64,000 nucleotides of DNA from Magnolia sinica (taxonomy: Eukaryota > Streptophyta > Magnoliopsida > Magnoliales > Magnoliaceae). A program made the translations under genes and the position numbers. Every line of letters begins with the position of its first letter. The first letter of the stretch is position 1. The notes below the pieces were generated by a model. It had not been told where the DNA came from. It made no database searches and was given only the letters and a program-made list of their open reading frames with translations. Shown here piece after piece: positions 48,714-59,055 of this stretch. The stretch covers positions 27,192,001-27,256,000 of the forward strand of contig NC_080574.1 of assembly GCF_029962835.1 (NCBI RefSeq). Reading direction: 5' to 3'.

Positions 48714-49748
48714 GTACACCATACATGCACGCATCATATATGTACATGCATGTACACTTCATTGCCCACCTTTCAAAAATCAAACCGATTAGATCATCAT
48801 GTCCATCCAAAAGTTATATTTTCATCATTTTTTAAATCCATGGATAGGATGCTTAGGAAACAATTGCAATCCATGATAAACAATCCGGACCGTCCATTTT
48901 ATTGTTTTTTTATGGATGGTTGAATGGTTAGTTTGATGCCTTTTATATATTTTTTTTCTTGGTGGCCTATGAAAGTGTTGGATGGACCTGATGGGCTGTC
49001 CAGATTGGTTCATGTGCATGCATGCAGCTACATGTATGTATGATACTTATCATTGCATTGCTTGGCACAGGTAAGCTGTACCAGGACACATCCCCGGCAT
49101 CAGGGTTGGTGGCTGTGGCCGTAGCCCATGCGTTAGCTTTGTTTGCAGCGGTTGCGATCAGTATCAATATCTCTGGTGGCCATGTGAACCCTGCGGTCAC
49201 CTTTGGTGCACTAGCTGGCGGACGGATCTCTGTCTTGCGTGCTGTATTCTATTGGGTGGCCCAGCTCTTGGGGGCCGTTGTAGCTTCTCTCTTGTTGAGG
49301 CTTACTACTGATGGCATGGTATGATTTAATTCTTCCTCAATCTAAGAATTTCTTTCTTTATTTTTTTGGGTTTCCTCAGGAAGGCCCACTTCTATCATAT
49401 GGACGGTTTGGATCATTGAAACATGGCCCCGAATTAAACTAATCTCCTTAAATTACGCGTGTATTGAGTAGGAACTGCTTTAAAATGTGAATTCTTTGTG
49501 TATAATAGACTTGTGATCTCTACCGATAAGCTAGATCAAGCCAGGCCTAGATCTTAAGTCCATGTAGGGCGAAAACTAAAACACCCTGCCTAGATTTCAA
49601 GCCCATGTGGGAGTCTTTACTGGGCAATTGTCACTGCTTATGGACCTGAACTTGGGTGATCTATCCATGACCAGGATGCAGCTTGGGTGAAACTAAGTGG
49701 AGGTCGACTAATGTTGAAGAATTGTTGTGAAAAATATTGATTAAAAAA

Positions 49749-49809
<61 letters not shown>

Positions 49810-50485
49810 AAATCTTTGCTTGACAAAATTGCAATTTTGGCATTTTGGGAATTGTCCCATCTTGGAAAGGAGAAGAAAAAACAGTGTTTATATGTGGGGT
49901 GTGGAGTAATTATTTGCTTGGTTGATTGGCGGTAGAGGCGCTAGTGGTACACTTTGCACTTCACAAGAATTAATTGATGAGTCATGGTCATGGGTAAAAG
50001 AGTTATAGTTATGGGTGAAATGCCACTCGAAACCAGAGCTAGCTGCTACATTAATAGGTTTCGTTTTCTTGAATGTAACATGAAATGTTTTGATCATGCA
50101 GAGACCGGTGGGGTTTGTGGTGGCATCCGGTGTCGGGGTATGGCACGCGCTCCTCCTCGAGATAGTGATGACATTTGGGCTAGTCTACACAGTCTATGCG
50201 ACTGCCATCGATCCAAAGAGAGGTAACTTAGGCACCATAGCGCCGCTTGCCATCGGTTTCATCGCCGGCGCTAACATACTAGCAGGTGGGCCATTCGATG
50301 GGGCATCGATGAACCCGGCGAGGGCGTTTGGGCCAGCACTGGTGGGGTGGAGGTGGAGGTACCACTGGATCTTTTGGGTGGGGCCCTTTGTGGGTGCTAC
50401 CATTGCTGGTCTCATGTACGAGATTTTATTGATACCAGCTGAATCGCCACTCCAACACCAGCCCTTGGCCCCTGAAGATTACTAG
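48581..50485 (+). CDS. Tonoplast intrinsic protein, TIP3 (seed alpha-TIP) type
   Basis: A water channel of the vacuolar (protein-storage vacuole) membrane. Exons 48581-48713, 49071-49318 and 50102-50485 give 254 residues. The protein has six hydrophobic segments and two NPA boxes: HVNPAVTF (NPA 84-86) and SMNPARAF (198-200). The selectivity filter reads H64, I186, A195, R201, the TIP3-like His/Ile/Ala/Arg set. GFGRAEEA-like N-terminus, [12 protein letters not shown] and C-terminal HQPLAPEDY are TIP3 hallmarks. An in-frame ATG at 48536 would add 15 Lys/Ser-rich residues; the second ATG matches the family start [14 protein letters not shown] motifs upstream and RY motifs in intron 1 fit seed-specific control. 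Confidence 0.95.
48714..49070 (+). promoter_or_regulatory. TIP3 intron 1 with clustered RY (CATGCA) motifs
   Basis: The 357-bp intron has CATGCA at 48724-48729 and 48745-48750, and an overlapping CATGCATGCA at 49017-49026. RY motifs are recognised by B3 factors (ABI3, FUS3, LEC2) of seed maturation. Intronic enhancer function is inferred. Confidence 0.5.
49071..49318 (+). CDS. TIP3 coding exon 2
   Basis: Completes G45 and runs to M127: [11 protein letters not shown] loop, second segment with H64, NPA box 1 (84-86), and [27 protein letters not shown]. Acceptor TTGGCACAG; donor ATG|GTATGA. Confidence 0.95.
49319..50101 (+). other. TIP3 intron 2 with (TA)n
   Basis: 783 bp. It includes a TA run at 49754-49804. 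The acceptor ATCATGCAG ends at 50101. No further element is seen. Confidence 0.9.
50102..50485 (+). CDS. TIP3 coding exon 3 with stop
   Basis: Residues 128-254, from [10 protein letters not shown] to LAPEDY, stop TAG. It carries [35 protein letters not shown] box 2 with filter Arg 201, and the last segment [32 protein letters not shown] at 50547-50560 is a plausible polyadenylation signal. Confidence 0.96.
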   Translation, partial: RPVGFVVASGVGVWHALLLEIVMTFGLVYTVYATAIDPKRGNLGTIAPLAIGFIAGANILAGGPFDGASMNPARAFGPALVGWRWRYHWIFWVGPFVGATIAGLMYEILLIPAESPLQHQPLAPEDY

Positions 50486-51067
50486 TAATACTATTTTCTT
50501 ATGTGCGTGTGGACGACTGTATTTGTGTTTGTCCTTTGTCGTGAAATATATATGTAATAAACGGCAACCTCCTCTTATTGACTTTAACCATGCACTGTTT
50601 ACTTAAAAGTGTATATGATCCTTGCCGTCGTATCAGTGGCCCAGATGTTATTTTGTGGGCCATGTTGGGGATGGTCCATGATCAAGAAATTCCGTGGAGT
50701 GGGAGATTCGAGCTGTTCCAATCTTTCACATTGTCCACTGGAGGGCCTGTCTTAATCAACGGCCTGGATTACTGGGGTCCGAGCTGAGGATGTTGTGGCC
50801 ATTGAATGAAAAGAATGGATTTAATTAATGTGACTAATGATCGATTGAAAGAAGGTAGCCATGGTTTAATACTGGTTTTAAACCGTGGCCACTGTGGTGT
50901 TTAACCATTTGCTGACCACCAATTGAACGGTTAGGATTTTCCCATCTGGTGATTTCTTATGCATGAGTCATACGGTGTGGGCCCATCATATCAACCGTCT
51001 GGATCACTGAACCGTGTCCCTCATCTTGCATGAGGTTGCTTGACACTGCATAACATGACGGATGTGG
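50486..51067. other. TIP3 3' UTR and intergenic DNA
   Basis: The likely 3' UTR extends to about 50600. The rest has no supported feature apart from phrases such as AACCGTCTGGATCACTGAACC that recur in noncoding DNA of this window. Confidence 0.5.
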
Positions 51068-51076
51068 TGGATTGCC

Positions 51077-51603
51077 GGACGCGGATTTCCTGCGAAAGCT
51101 TTCGCAGGAAGTTCCTGCGCTGGAAACCTAGGTGGGGCCCACCGTGAAGTCTGTTAGAAATCCATCCGGTCCATACGTTTTGTGAGCTCATTTTAGTACA
51201 ATGGGTCAAAAATGAACCTGATCTAATACCCAAGTGGGCCCAAAAAGTGATGATTGAACTTCCACAGTTGAAATATATGTGGGGCCACAGAAGTTTTGAA
51301 TCAGGCTAATATTTGTTTTTTCAATTCATCCCAGTAATAATGACGTTATGAACGGTATGGATCTCATTTAAAAATAATTGTTGACCCCAGAGAGGTTTCA
51401 ACGGTAGGAATTTCCCTGCCCACATTTTCTTTTAGTGAGGCCCATTTGAGTCTTGGATACTGCTCAATTTTGGTCTCAAGTCCTAAAATGATCTCAAAAA
51501 ACGGATGTACGGGTTAGATTTCTCTCAAACTCCATGGTGGGCCCCACCTAAGTTTCCAGCGCAGGAACTTCCTGCGAAAGGCTTTCGCAGGAAATCCGCG
51601 TCC
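51077..51603 (-). mobile_element. Mutator-like hairpin MITE, copy 4 (9-bp TSD, palindromic ends)
   Basis: A perfect 9-bp duplication TGGATTGCC lies at 51068-51076 and 51604-51612. Both ends start GGACGCGGATTTCCTGCG. Inside the left end lies a perfect 24-bp palindrome (51087-51110, half-site TTCCTGCGAAAG). Inside the right end lies a 25-bp version with one central base (51569-51593). The shared core is in reverse orientation. 527 bp, no coding capacity. Confidence 0.92.
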
Positions 51604-51644
51604 TGGATTGCCGGTGGCACCCGCCACATGGATATCCCTGGGGA

Positions 51645-52040
51645 ACGACGCGGCAGAAACTCCTGTGCGGCCCACCCACCATGATCATGTGTTTCATCCA
51701 TGCGGTCCATCTGTTTTGCCAGATCATTTTAGGGCGTGACTGCAAAATGATGCAGATCCAAAGCTCAAGTGGACCACACAATATATAACGGTGGGGGCCA
51801 CAGAAGTTTTGGATTAAGCTTATATCTGTGTTTTCCCTTCATCTAGGTCTGTGTAAAACATCACAGTGGGCCCTAGGAAGTTTTTGGGCGTTCAATCTCC
51901 ACTGTTTTCTGTGGGGTGGTCCACTTGAGCATTGAATTTGTATCATTTTTGGGCTCATGCCCTAAAATGATATGGCAAAACGGATGGATGGCGCTGATAA
52001 AACACACATATGGGGCTGCACAGAGCTTGGGCCACGTCGT
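51645..52040 (-). mobile_element. Mutator-like hairpin MITE, copy 5
   Basis: Ends ACGACGCGGCAGAAACTC and, complemented, ACGACGTGGCCCAAGCTC are inverted repeats. The core has the loop in reverse orientation (AAGCTTATATCTGTGTTTTCCC). No clear duplication. It lies 33 bp from copy 4's duplication. Confidence 0.7.
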
Positions 52041-52639
52041 GCCGCTTTTGACGATAAGGTCATGTTCAATGATCCTAGCCATCGATCTGATAAGATATAC
52101 AACTAATTTTAGATATTAAGCGCCGAGTAAAAAGTGTTAAAGATTTGAAGGATTAGAGAATTTCCATTAATTATCAACTAAACAGGGGATGAGAAGAATC
52201 CAATATTCTGAGTTATGAGTTTAAAAGTAAAAAGGGGACGGTTCATATTGAAAGGAGTGAGTTCAATAATCAAAGGGTTAGAAATATTACCATCTGTAAG
52301 TTTGTCGGGCAAAATTGAGTTAAATGATCCACTTTGCCAGGAAAAACGAGTTGAATTAATTAAGGTTTGAAATATTACAATCTTCAACTTGCAAACCACA
52401 CAGGAACTTAATTTGACCATTCGAGATCCATGGAAACTTGAAAAATCCTTGGAAAGTCTTTGGATTCATGGAAATCTTGAAAATCGCAAGTCCTACTCTA
52501 GATTGAAAGCATCTTTTTGAAAACAAATACAATGCGATTACAGGATTGATGATTACAGTTGCGTATATGTTCTTAGACATAATCGACTCATTTCATCTCA
52601 TTTCAATTGTTGTAATAATCATGGTCCGATTTCATGTCT
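52041..52639. other. AT-rich intergenic DNA, nothing recognised
   Basis: No coding or repeat signature is supported. Confidence 0.5.
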
Positions 52640-52990
52640 CATAAACTAGTTTATAGATTGGAAGTATGGTCTCGGGAATGGTTCATAGATTGGAAGCATA
52701 GGCTCGGGAACGATTGCTATAGATAGGAAGCATGGTTCTGAGAATGATTATGGTGTCATAGATTGGAAGCATGGTTTTGAGAACGATTATGATGCCATAG
52801 ATTGAAGGTATGGTTTTGAAAACGAATGCGATTACATGTCCTAATAATGGTTATGATTTGATTTTAGGTTCTAATAATAATTACAGTGCAACTAAAGTTA
52901 GGAACTATTAAGGTCTAATTTCATGTCCCGGGAACTATTATCGTCTCATTTTAGGTCTTGTCCTGATAATGATTATGGTTCGATTTATGT
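52640..52990 (+). repeat. Diverged minisatellite, about 43-50 bp unit
   Basis: Repeating phrase ATAGATTGGAAGCATGGT, then (C/T)T(C/G)(G/A)GAA(C/T)GATTATGGTG. At least five diverged copies, fading into TAATAATGATTATGG-type words at the right. No coding meaning. Confidence 0.7.
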
Positions 52991-53685
52991 CTCTGGAATG
53001 ATTATGGTACGAGTAGAGATCTATATAATTAGAAGTCCCGAAAAGAATTACAGCATGGTAGTTATCAAATGAAAAACAATAACTAGAAAAGAAACAGAAT
53101 GGGGCACTTGCATTCCACACATTAAGCTATAGATTTGCATGTTTTGTAGTGTGATCAATGATCTTCTTCAATTGATTGCCAACATTAATGTACACCAGTT
53201 GTCTTGATTGTCTCTTTGTACACCTCTCTATTTCTTTCTCATTTGTATGACGTTTAATTGTCCATTTGCATGACTTTGTGAAAGGGTGTGTGGGTTGTTT
53301 GAACCCTAAACTCCATTTTGTGCCAAATCCCATTTTTAATGTTTGATGAGCCTTCTATGATTTTCTATTTGTCTAAAAAAATATTTAAAAACCTATTCGG
53401 AAAAAAATATAAAAAATTAGATAAGTAATTAATAAGATTTGCTTTCTCTAATAAACTCATTTTGCAGAATTTCAGAGTAAGTATGAATATTGAAAATCCA
53501 ATAAGTTTCTTTGACTTTACAAAAGAAAAAAAGAAAAAAGAAAAAAGGAGTAATCAACGATAAACTCATTTTGCGGAATTCCTATGTAAAGGGGCCTTGG
53601 AACTCATGAGTTCTAACCCATGGCTTGGTGGTGGAGAAAGTGTGTTTCAACACTGATGTCAGTGCCAAATAGAGTGCATTTCAAT
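52991..53685. other. Intergenic DNA, nothing recognised
   Basis: Contains a purine-rich run AAAAGAAAAAAAGAAAAAAG near 53521 and a repeated AACTCATTTTGC(A/G)GAATT (53453 and 53563), but no element boundaries. Confidence 0.45.
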
Positions 53686-53693
53686 CTTAGGGT

Positions 53694-54268
53694 TAGGGTT
53701 ACACGAACCGAGTTAGTTCGGTTAGCTCGCTTGACTCGACTCGAAAAAGCTCAATTTAACTTGGTTCGAAACTAAGTTCAAGTCAAATTGAGCTAATTTT
53801 TTGAAGTCGAAAAAAATTTCGAACCGAGTTCAACCTTGTCCAAGCTTGACTCAACTCAGATCGAACCCCAACTCAAATCGAACTAGTTTGATGACTCGGT
53901 TATTTTGTTATTAATGTTGCTCACCAAGTGTTTGATGAAATGACTCAATGAAGTGTTGGCTAGTAGCGAGGAAGGTATGAATAAGAAACAAATACCCTTA
54001 TGTCTTGATTTTGATGTTGTCTACTGAGTGTATGACGAAATACTTGTAAAACTGCTATTGTTATTTTACATACAGTGAAAAATTGAAGGTACACTCTGCG
54101 TGTTTATGAAAATGCTACACAAGCGAACTCGGCTCGATATTGGCTCAAACTCAACTCCAACTGGCCCAAGCTATTGACCGAACCGAGCCGAGCTGGCCAG
54201 TCAGGCTTGAGGACTGAGTCAAGCCGAGTTCGCCAAGCTCGAGTCAGTTCGACTCGCGTACACCTCTA
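53694..54268. mobile_element. hAT-like element (8-bp TSD)
   Basis: Inverted ends TAGGGTTACACGAACC and, complemented, TAGAGGTGTACGCGAG. A perfect 8-bp duplication CTTAGGGT lies at 53686-53693 and 54269-54276. 575 bp. The interior is full of CGAGTC/GACTCG and AACCGAG words in both orientations. Confidence 0.88.
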
Positions 54269-54276
54269 CTTAGGGT

Positions 54277-54731
54277 TTAGGGTTTAAGATTTAGGTTTTT
54301 ATCAGGGCCTGTAAAACAAAGGTAGCCGCCCACAGAACAAAGGTACGGATCATTGCGTGGAGAGCATAAGGGAAAGCAGATTGGAGATGGATGAGCCTCA
54401 CCTCGTCACAGTGCACTTGTGAGAAATCTGAACCATCTATCAGGTAGGGCACATTTCAAACATTACCTGTGTAAAACAATGGGCCAGTTTACTACTCAGG
54501 CAGGCTACAATTGTCCAAATGAATATGAGCCTTTGGTTATTTAGTTCTAAGCATTGCATTTCTAGCAAGCGAATGAGTCCGTAGTTTGGTGAAGGGCAGC
54601 TGCGCCCTACCTGATGTGCCATTGAAGCTCGGTGTACCCCACAAGACGGAAAGTGCAGAAGCACCTTTCAAATTGTTAGTAGATGGTGGGCCAGGGCCAT
54701 ACCCAAGCCCATAAGGTATAAAGAATTTTTT
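54277..54731. other. Intergenic DNA, nothing recognised
   Basis: No supported feature. Short open frames have no recognisable similarity. Confidence 0.5.
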
Positions 54732-55073
54732 TGATACTCCGGCATGGTGTGATGGATGTTACACAGGCAACATCGCAATCAATTCAAGCTAAACCGTCCA
54801 AATTAAGTTTTCCAGATTTAAGATTGTTAGTTTATATTACAATGGGATTATGGGCATTTATTGGACGGGTGAAGATGAACTTTATCCAATGGTCATATTT
54901 CACCCAACAAGTGTCTCTGAATCAAGGGTTAGGATCATTACACCAATCTAATTTTGAGAATGACACTGAGTGACATTGGGTTCCACATTTTAGCCGTTTA
55001 ATTTGAGTTAATTTAAGCCATGCGTACAAATTTTGAGTGGCTTTGTATCAATCTTCATAGTCTACCAGAGTAG
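54732..55073. mobile_element. About 350-bp TIR MITE, family X, copy 3
   Basis: The left end TGATACTCCGGCATGGTGTG and the complement of the right end TACTCTGGTAGACTATGAAG belong to the same terminal family as 2761-3106 and 57872-58765. The inner words GTTACAC and TGAGTGGCTTTGTATCAA are shared. Older and more diverged than copy 4. Confidence 0.5.
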
Positions 55074-55144
55074 AAATAGTGGCGAATCCATTTCCCGATC
55101 TTTAAGAAATCGGATTGCCTACTTTATCGTTATGAGTAAACTCT

Positions 55145-55505
55145 TTTGGTCCACCGTGGATGTACGTGGGTAACTATGCCGTACATCCATTTTTAAAGAT
55201 CAGTTTAGGGGATGAGATCAAAATCGAAACATATAAAAAACTCAAGTGGACCACACCACATGAAAGAGTAGGAATAATGATTTCCACCATTCAAACCTTC
55301 CTAGGGCCCACAATGATGTTACCTGTCATTCAACCTGTTCATAAGAGCACGCAGATATGGATAGAGGGAAAGCAAAAATATCAACTTGATCCAAAGCTTC
55401 CGTGGCCCCTAAGAATTTTTCAATGGTAGTTGTTCAATTCACACTTTTGGTGTGGTAATATTGGGCTTTCGATATGCTTCACTTTTTATCAAAAGCCATA
55501 AAATT
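55145..55505 (+). mobile_element. Mutator-like hairpin MITE fragment
   Basis: Left arm, loop (AAAAATATCAACTTGATCCAAAG) and part of the right arm of the shared core. The right end is lost in unrelated AT-rich DNA at about 55505. Confidence 0.65.
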
Positions 55506-55894
55506 ATGAGATCTTTCCTATTGTAACTCTCACTTTTTATCCACCAACTTTACCCATTTTCTGTAATTTTCTATCTTCTCCTATGTTGCAAAAATTCGTT
55601 CTTTGAAATATTTTTTTCCGCCTCATACAGTAATAAACTTCTACCTAAAATTCAATTTTCTTGAATCTTTTATTCTCTTTACACGACAATACTCATTTAC
55701 TTAAAATTCATTTTTTGAAAACTTTTCTCTTATTCGTATAAGAATATCCTTCTATCAAACCGTTACTTATTTGTCTTCATTTTAGTTTGTCAAAAAATAA
55801 TAAAATAATGCCACCATCGAAGAAAGTGTGCACCATAGGTATATTTGAACAAATTGTCCTAAACCTTAAACCGAAAAAATTTCTTTTGAAACAG

Positions 55895-56147
55895 AATTTC
55901 TGAATCAAGCTTGTATCTATGTTTTCTGTTCATCCATGTTTACATAATCCTACAAGTAGGTTGGCTGACAAATAAAGCATTATTGTGACTCTGTGAGGCC
56001 TAGCAAGGTTTTAATGGTGGAAATGATTATCCCCATTGTTTCCTGTGGTATGATCCACTTAATCTTTGGATACGCTTTGATTTTGGGCTCAACCCCTTGA
56101 ATTAGATGGAAAAACAAATGGACGACGTAGATAGACCACATACATTC
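55895..56147 (-). mobile_element. Mutator-like hairpin MITE fragment, reverse
   Basis: Loop and right-hand arm of the core in reverse orientation (AATCAAGCTTGTATCTATG to AATGGACGACGTAGATAGACC). It ends where the 21-bp minisatellite begins. A further short arm end (GGATGGATGGCGTGGATAAA) appears at 56898-56917, beyond the minisatellite. Confidence 0.6.
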
Positions 56148-56635
56148 AAGGCGGGCTCGCTCAATTTCATTTGAAGCTCGCTCAATTTCATGTTAGCCTT
56201 GCTCAATTTCATTTTAAGCTTGCTCAATTTCATATTAGCTTTGCTCAATTTCATGTTAGGCTCGTTCAATTTCATTTGACGCTCGTTTAATTTCATTTGA
56301 GGATCATTTAATTTCATGTTAGGCCCATTAAATTTTATTTAAGGCTTACTCAATTTCATGTTAGGCTCATTTAATTTCATGTTAATCTTACTCAATTTCA
56401 TATTAGGTTCGTTCAATTTCATTTAAGACTCTCAATTTCATATTAGCCTCGCTCAATTTTATATTAGCCTCGTTCAATTTTATTTGAAGTTTGCTTAATT
56501 TCATGTTAGGCTCATTCAATTTCATTTAAATCTCATTTAATTTTATATTAGGCTCATTTAATTTCATTTAAAGCTCGCTCAATTTTATTATAGGTTTTTC
56601 AATTTCATTTGAAGCTCTTTCAATTTTTTATAGTT
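56148..56635 (+). repeat. 21-bp minisatellite, about 23 units
   Basis: The unit is close to GCTCGCTCAATTTCATTTGAA, with a fixed CAATTTCAT centre and a variable GTTAG/TTGAAG part. Period 21 keeps minus-strand frames open as MKLSKAN/MKLNEPN heptads, but the later units shift length. There is no start context or homologue, so I treat it as noncoding. Confidence 0.85.
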
Positions 56636-57216
56636 GTAGCAACATCTCGCGAAAGTAGTTACAGATTATCTCCGTAGCCAAAACACAAATGCTATGAAAT
56701 GAAGAAAGCTACAAGCTCACCACGGTTTTAATCCGTAGCCATATGTTTATCACGGTCATGTAGTGCTTTCGTCCGCTAGTAGTGTGTCCGTACATAATGT
56801 TTTAGTCATCAGAGTAAAGTTTGAATCCATCCAAGAGAGCCGGCGGATAAAAAATAAGATTTACCATGGTAAAAATCTCTAAAATTATGGGTTAAAATGG
56901 ATGGATGGCGTGGATAAAATACATATATCACTGTAGCCCCGCTTACTTTACTCATTACGCTATCGGCTTCCCATCTTCAACCGCCGGAAACAAAAGCGAC
57001 GTACGAGCGACTTTAAAGATGATGACGGGATCCGAGACGTTCATCAGACTGTCCTACACTGCATGTATTCTCTTCCTTGAAATCAAGTCGCATCAGTCAT
57101 GCAACACATGCGAGTTGAACGGAAACCTTTGATCATCATTTTCTCCAACCATCCGATTAAAAATCGCTTTGGGACCACTACAAGAATGTCGCATATCCTT
57201 CGCACACGTGCCACAT
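56636..57216. other. Intergenic DNA, mostly unrecognised
   Basis: Apart from the arm end at 56898-56917, no feature is supported. Confidence 0.5.
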
Positions 57217-57225
57217 GGGAATGTG

Positions 57226-57762
57226 TGACGCGGATTGCGTCCTACCCCGCCCGGACGGTAATCCGTCAACCTTCCGGGCAGGGCTCTGTGGGGCCCACCG
57301 TGATGTAAGTATTTTATCCACGCCGTTCAACGCTTTTCTCAGATAATTTTAAGAGATGACCCAAAAAATGAGGCAGCTACAAGGATTATGTGGACCACAC
57401 CAAAGGAAGCTGCACTGATAATGACACCCGCCGTTGAAACCTTTCCAAGGGCCAATGTGATTTTTTTTTTTTAACCATACAACCTATTCATAAGGTCACG
57501 TAGACGTGGATGAAGTGAAAACAGAAATATCAGCTTGATCCGAAACTTCTCCAGCTCCCTGGAAGTTTTTAATGGTGGACATTCAATCCCCACTTTGTGG
57601 TCCAATTAAGCCTTGGACCTGTCTCATTTTTTGGTTCATGTATTAAAATTATCGGAAAAAAGCGTTGAACGGCGTAGATAAAACACTTACAACACGGTGG
57701 GCCCCAAAGAGCCCTGCCCGGACGGATTACGTCCGGGCGGGGGTAGGACGCAGTCCGCGTCC
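57226..57762 (+). mobile_element. Mutator-like hairpin MITE, copy 6 (9-bp TSD)
   Basis: A perfect 9-bp duplication GGGAATGTG lies at 57217-57225 and 57763-57771. About 70-bp outer repeats read TGACGCGGATTGCGTCCTAC and, complemented, GGACGCGGACTGCGTCCTAC. Both include CCGCCCGGACG. The core is in plus orientation. 537 bp. Confidence 0.92.
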
Positions 57763-57871
57763 GGGAATGTGCAATGCATGTGGCGATACAAGATGCGCAG
57801 GGCTCGGTGACGCTGTCTTGCTCTCTTTTTCTGCGGAGACGGAGACATTTCAAAACCAAAGAAATAAACTT

Positions 57872-58765
57872 TGATACTCTGGTAGGGCGTGATGGATGAT
57901 ACACGGCATACAAATATTTTAACTAAACTGACCAATTTATGGTACCTAGAACAGATGGGCCATGAACCAAAAATCAATCTTATTACAATTACCTGAGTGG
58001 ACGAGGATTTCCTGCGAAAGGCGAAGTTCCTGCGCAAGGTTGCCGGGTGGGGCCCAGTGCAATGTATGTGAGAAGTTTATTCCGTCCATCCGTTTTTCGA
58101 GCACATTTTAGGCCGTTATACCAAAAATGAGTTGGATACCAGACTCAAAGGGGTCACACGAGAGGGAAAATTGGGGAAAGAAATTCCCACCGTTGAAACC
58201 TTCCTGGACCACACCTTGATGTTTATATGCAATCCAAACCGTTTATAAGGTCATTCTAAATTGGATGAAGTGAAAACACTAAAAATATAGCCTGATGCAA
58301 AAATTTTATGGTCGTAAAATTTTTTCAACGGTGCTCACTGAATAACAACTATTTCCTCTCGTGTGGCCCAGTTGGGTGCTTGATACATCTATTTTTTGAT
58401 CGTACATCCTAAAATTATCTCTCAAAAAGGATGGATGGGGTAGATTTCACACAAACATATCAGTGGGGCCCACCCAGCATCCTTGCGCAGGATCTTCCTG
58501 CGAAAGGCTTTCGCAGGAAATCCACGTCCTACCTGAGTATCGGATTGGTGGACATCTATTGGCCGTTTAAAACTGAATAATATCCAACGGTTCTATTTCC
58601 AGTGTCCCATAATCAAAGGTTAAGATTAATCAATCAATCCGATATTGGGATTGTGACTTGGAGACAGTGGGCTTCAAAACCTAGTCAGTTGATTTGAATT
58701 AATACATGCCACGCGTACAGTTTCTCGGTGCCTGTGTATTAAGCGTCTACGCGGCCTGAGTATCA
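57872..58765. mobile_element. About 350-bp TIR MITE, family X, copy 4, split by an insertion
   Basis: Ends TGATACTCTGGTAGGGCG and, complemented, TGATACTCAGGCCGCG. Removing the inserted Mutator-like element (57999-58529 plus one 9-bp duplication) leaves about 354 bp, the family length. So this family predates that insertion. Confidence 0.65.
57999..58529 (+). mobile_element. Mutator-like hairpin MITE, copy 7 (9-bp TSD)
   Basis: A perfect 9-bp duplication TACCTGAGT lies at 57990-57998 and 58530-58538. Ends GGACGAGGATTTCCTGCG and, complemented, GGACGTGGATTTCCTGCG. The right end carries the 25-bp near-palindrome (58495-58519, half-site TTCCTGCGAAAG). The left end has only a partial one. Core in plus orientation. 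Close relative of copy 4. Confidence 0.92.
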
Positions 58766-58985
58766 TATAACTCCTCAACTCAGAAACCCCAACCGCATTT
58801 CAAACCCTTTTAAAACCCTAATTTGGAGGGAGGCCTACGAGAGGTAGTGACGATTCCTCCTGTCAGCATCTCATTCACGGCGTCGTTTTTCTTTCCTTTT
58901 TACTCTTTCTGCTGCAGATTGTCGTGAGAGATAGGCGATTCAATGTCTGATTGGAGTTAGGGTTTAGTGGCTTAGCGATTGCGTT

Positions 58986-59055
58986 ATGCAGGCAGCGAGA
59001 TCTGCTGTGTTCTCATCCAAGAGCTATGCAGCTCGATTTCCCGCCTCGGAAAGCG
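58986..59055 (+). CDS. Possible first coding exon of an unidentified gene
   Basis: After a repeat-free, CT-rich stretch (58790-58985) like a plant 5' leader, ATG at 58986 opens MQAARSAVFSSKSYAARFPASES. The exon ends at GCG|GTAAGG, a good donor. The peptide is Arg/Ser/Ala-rich without acidic residues until near its end, as in mitochondrial or plastid transit peptides. No second exon is recognisable before the window ends, so the gene would continue past a transposon-rich intron. The gene is not identified. Confidence 0.45.

Noticed and set aside
56102-56317. MKLSKAN-type heptad protein on the minus strand
   Set aside because: Simple translation of a 21-bp minisatellite; no leader, no homologue, and the period breaks in later units.
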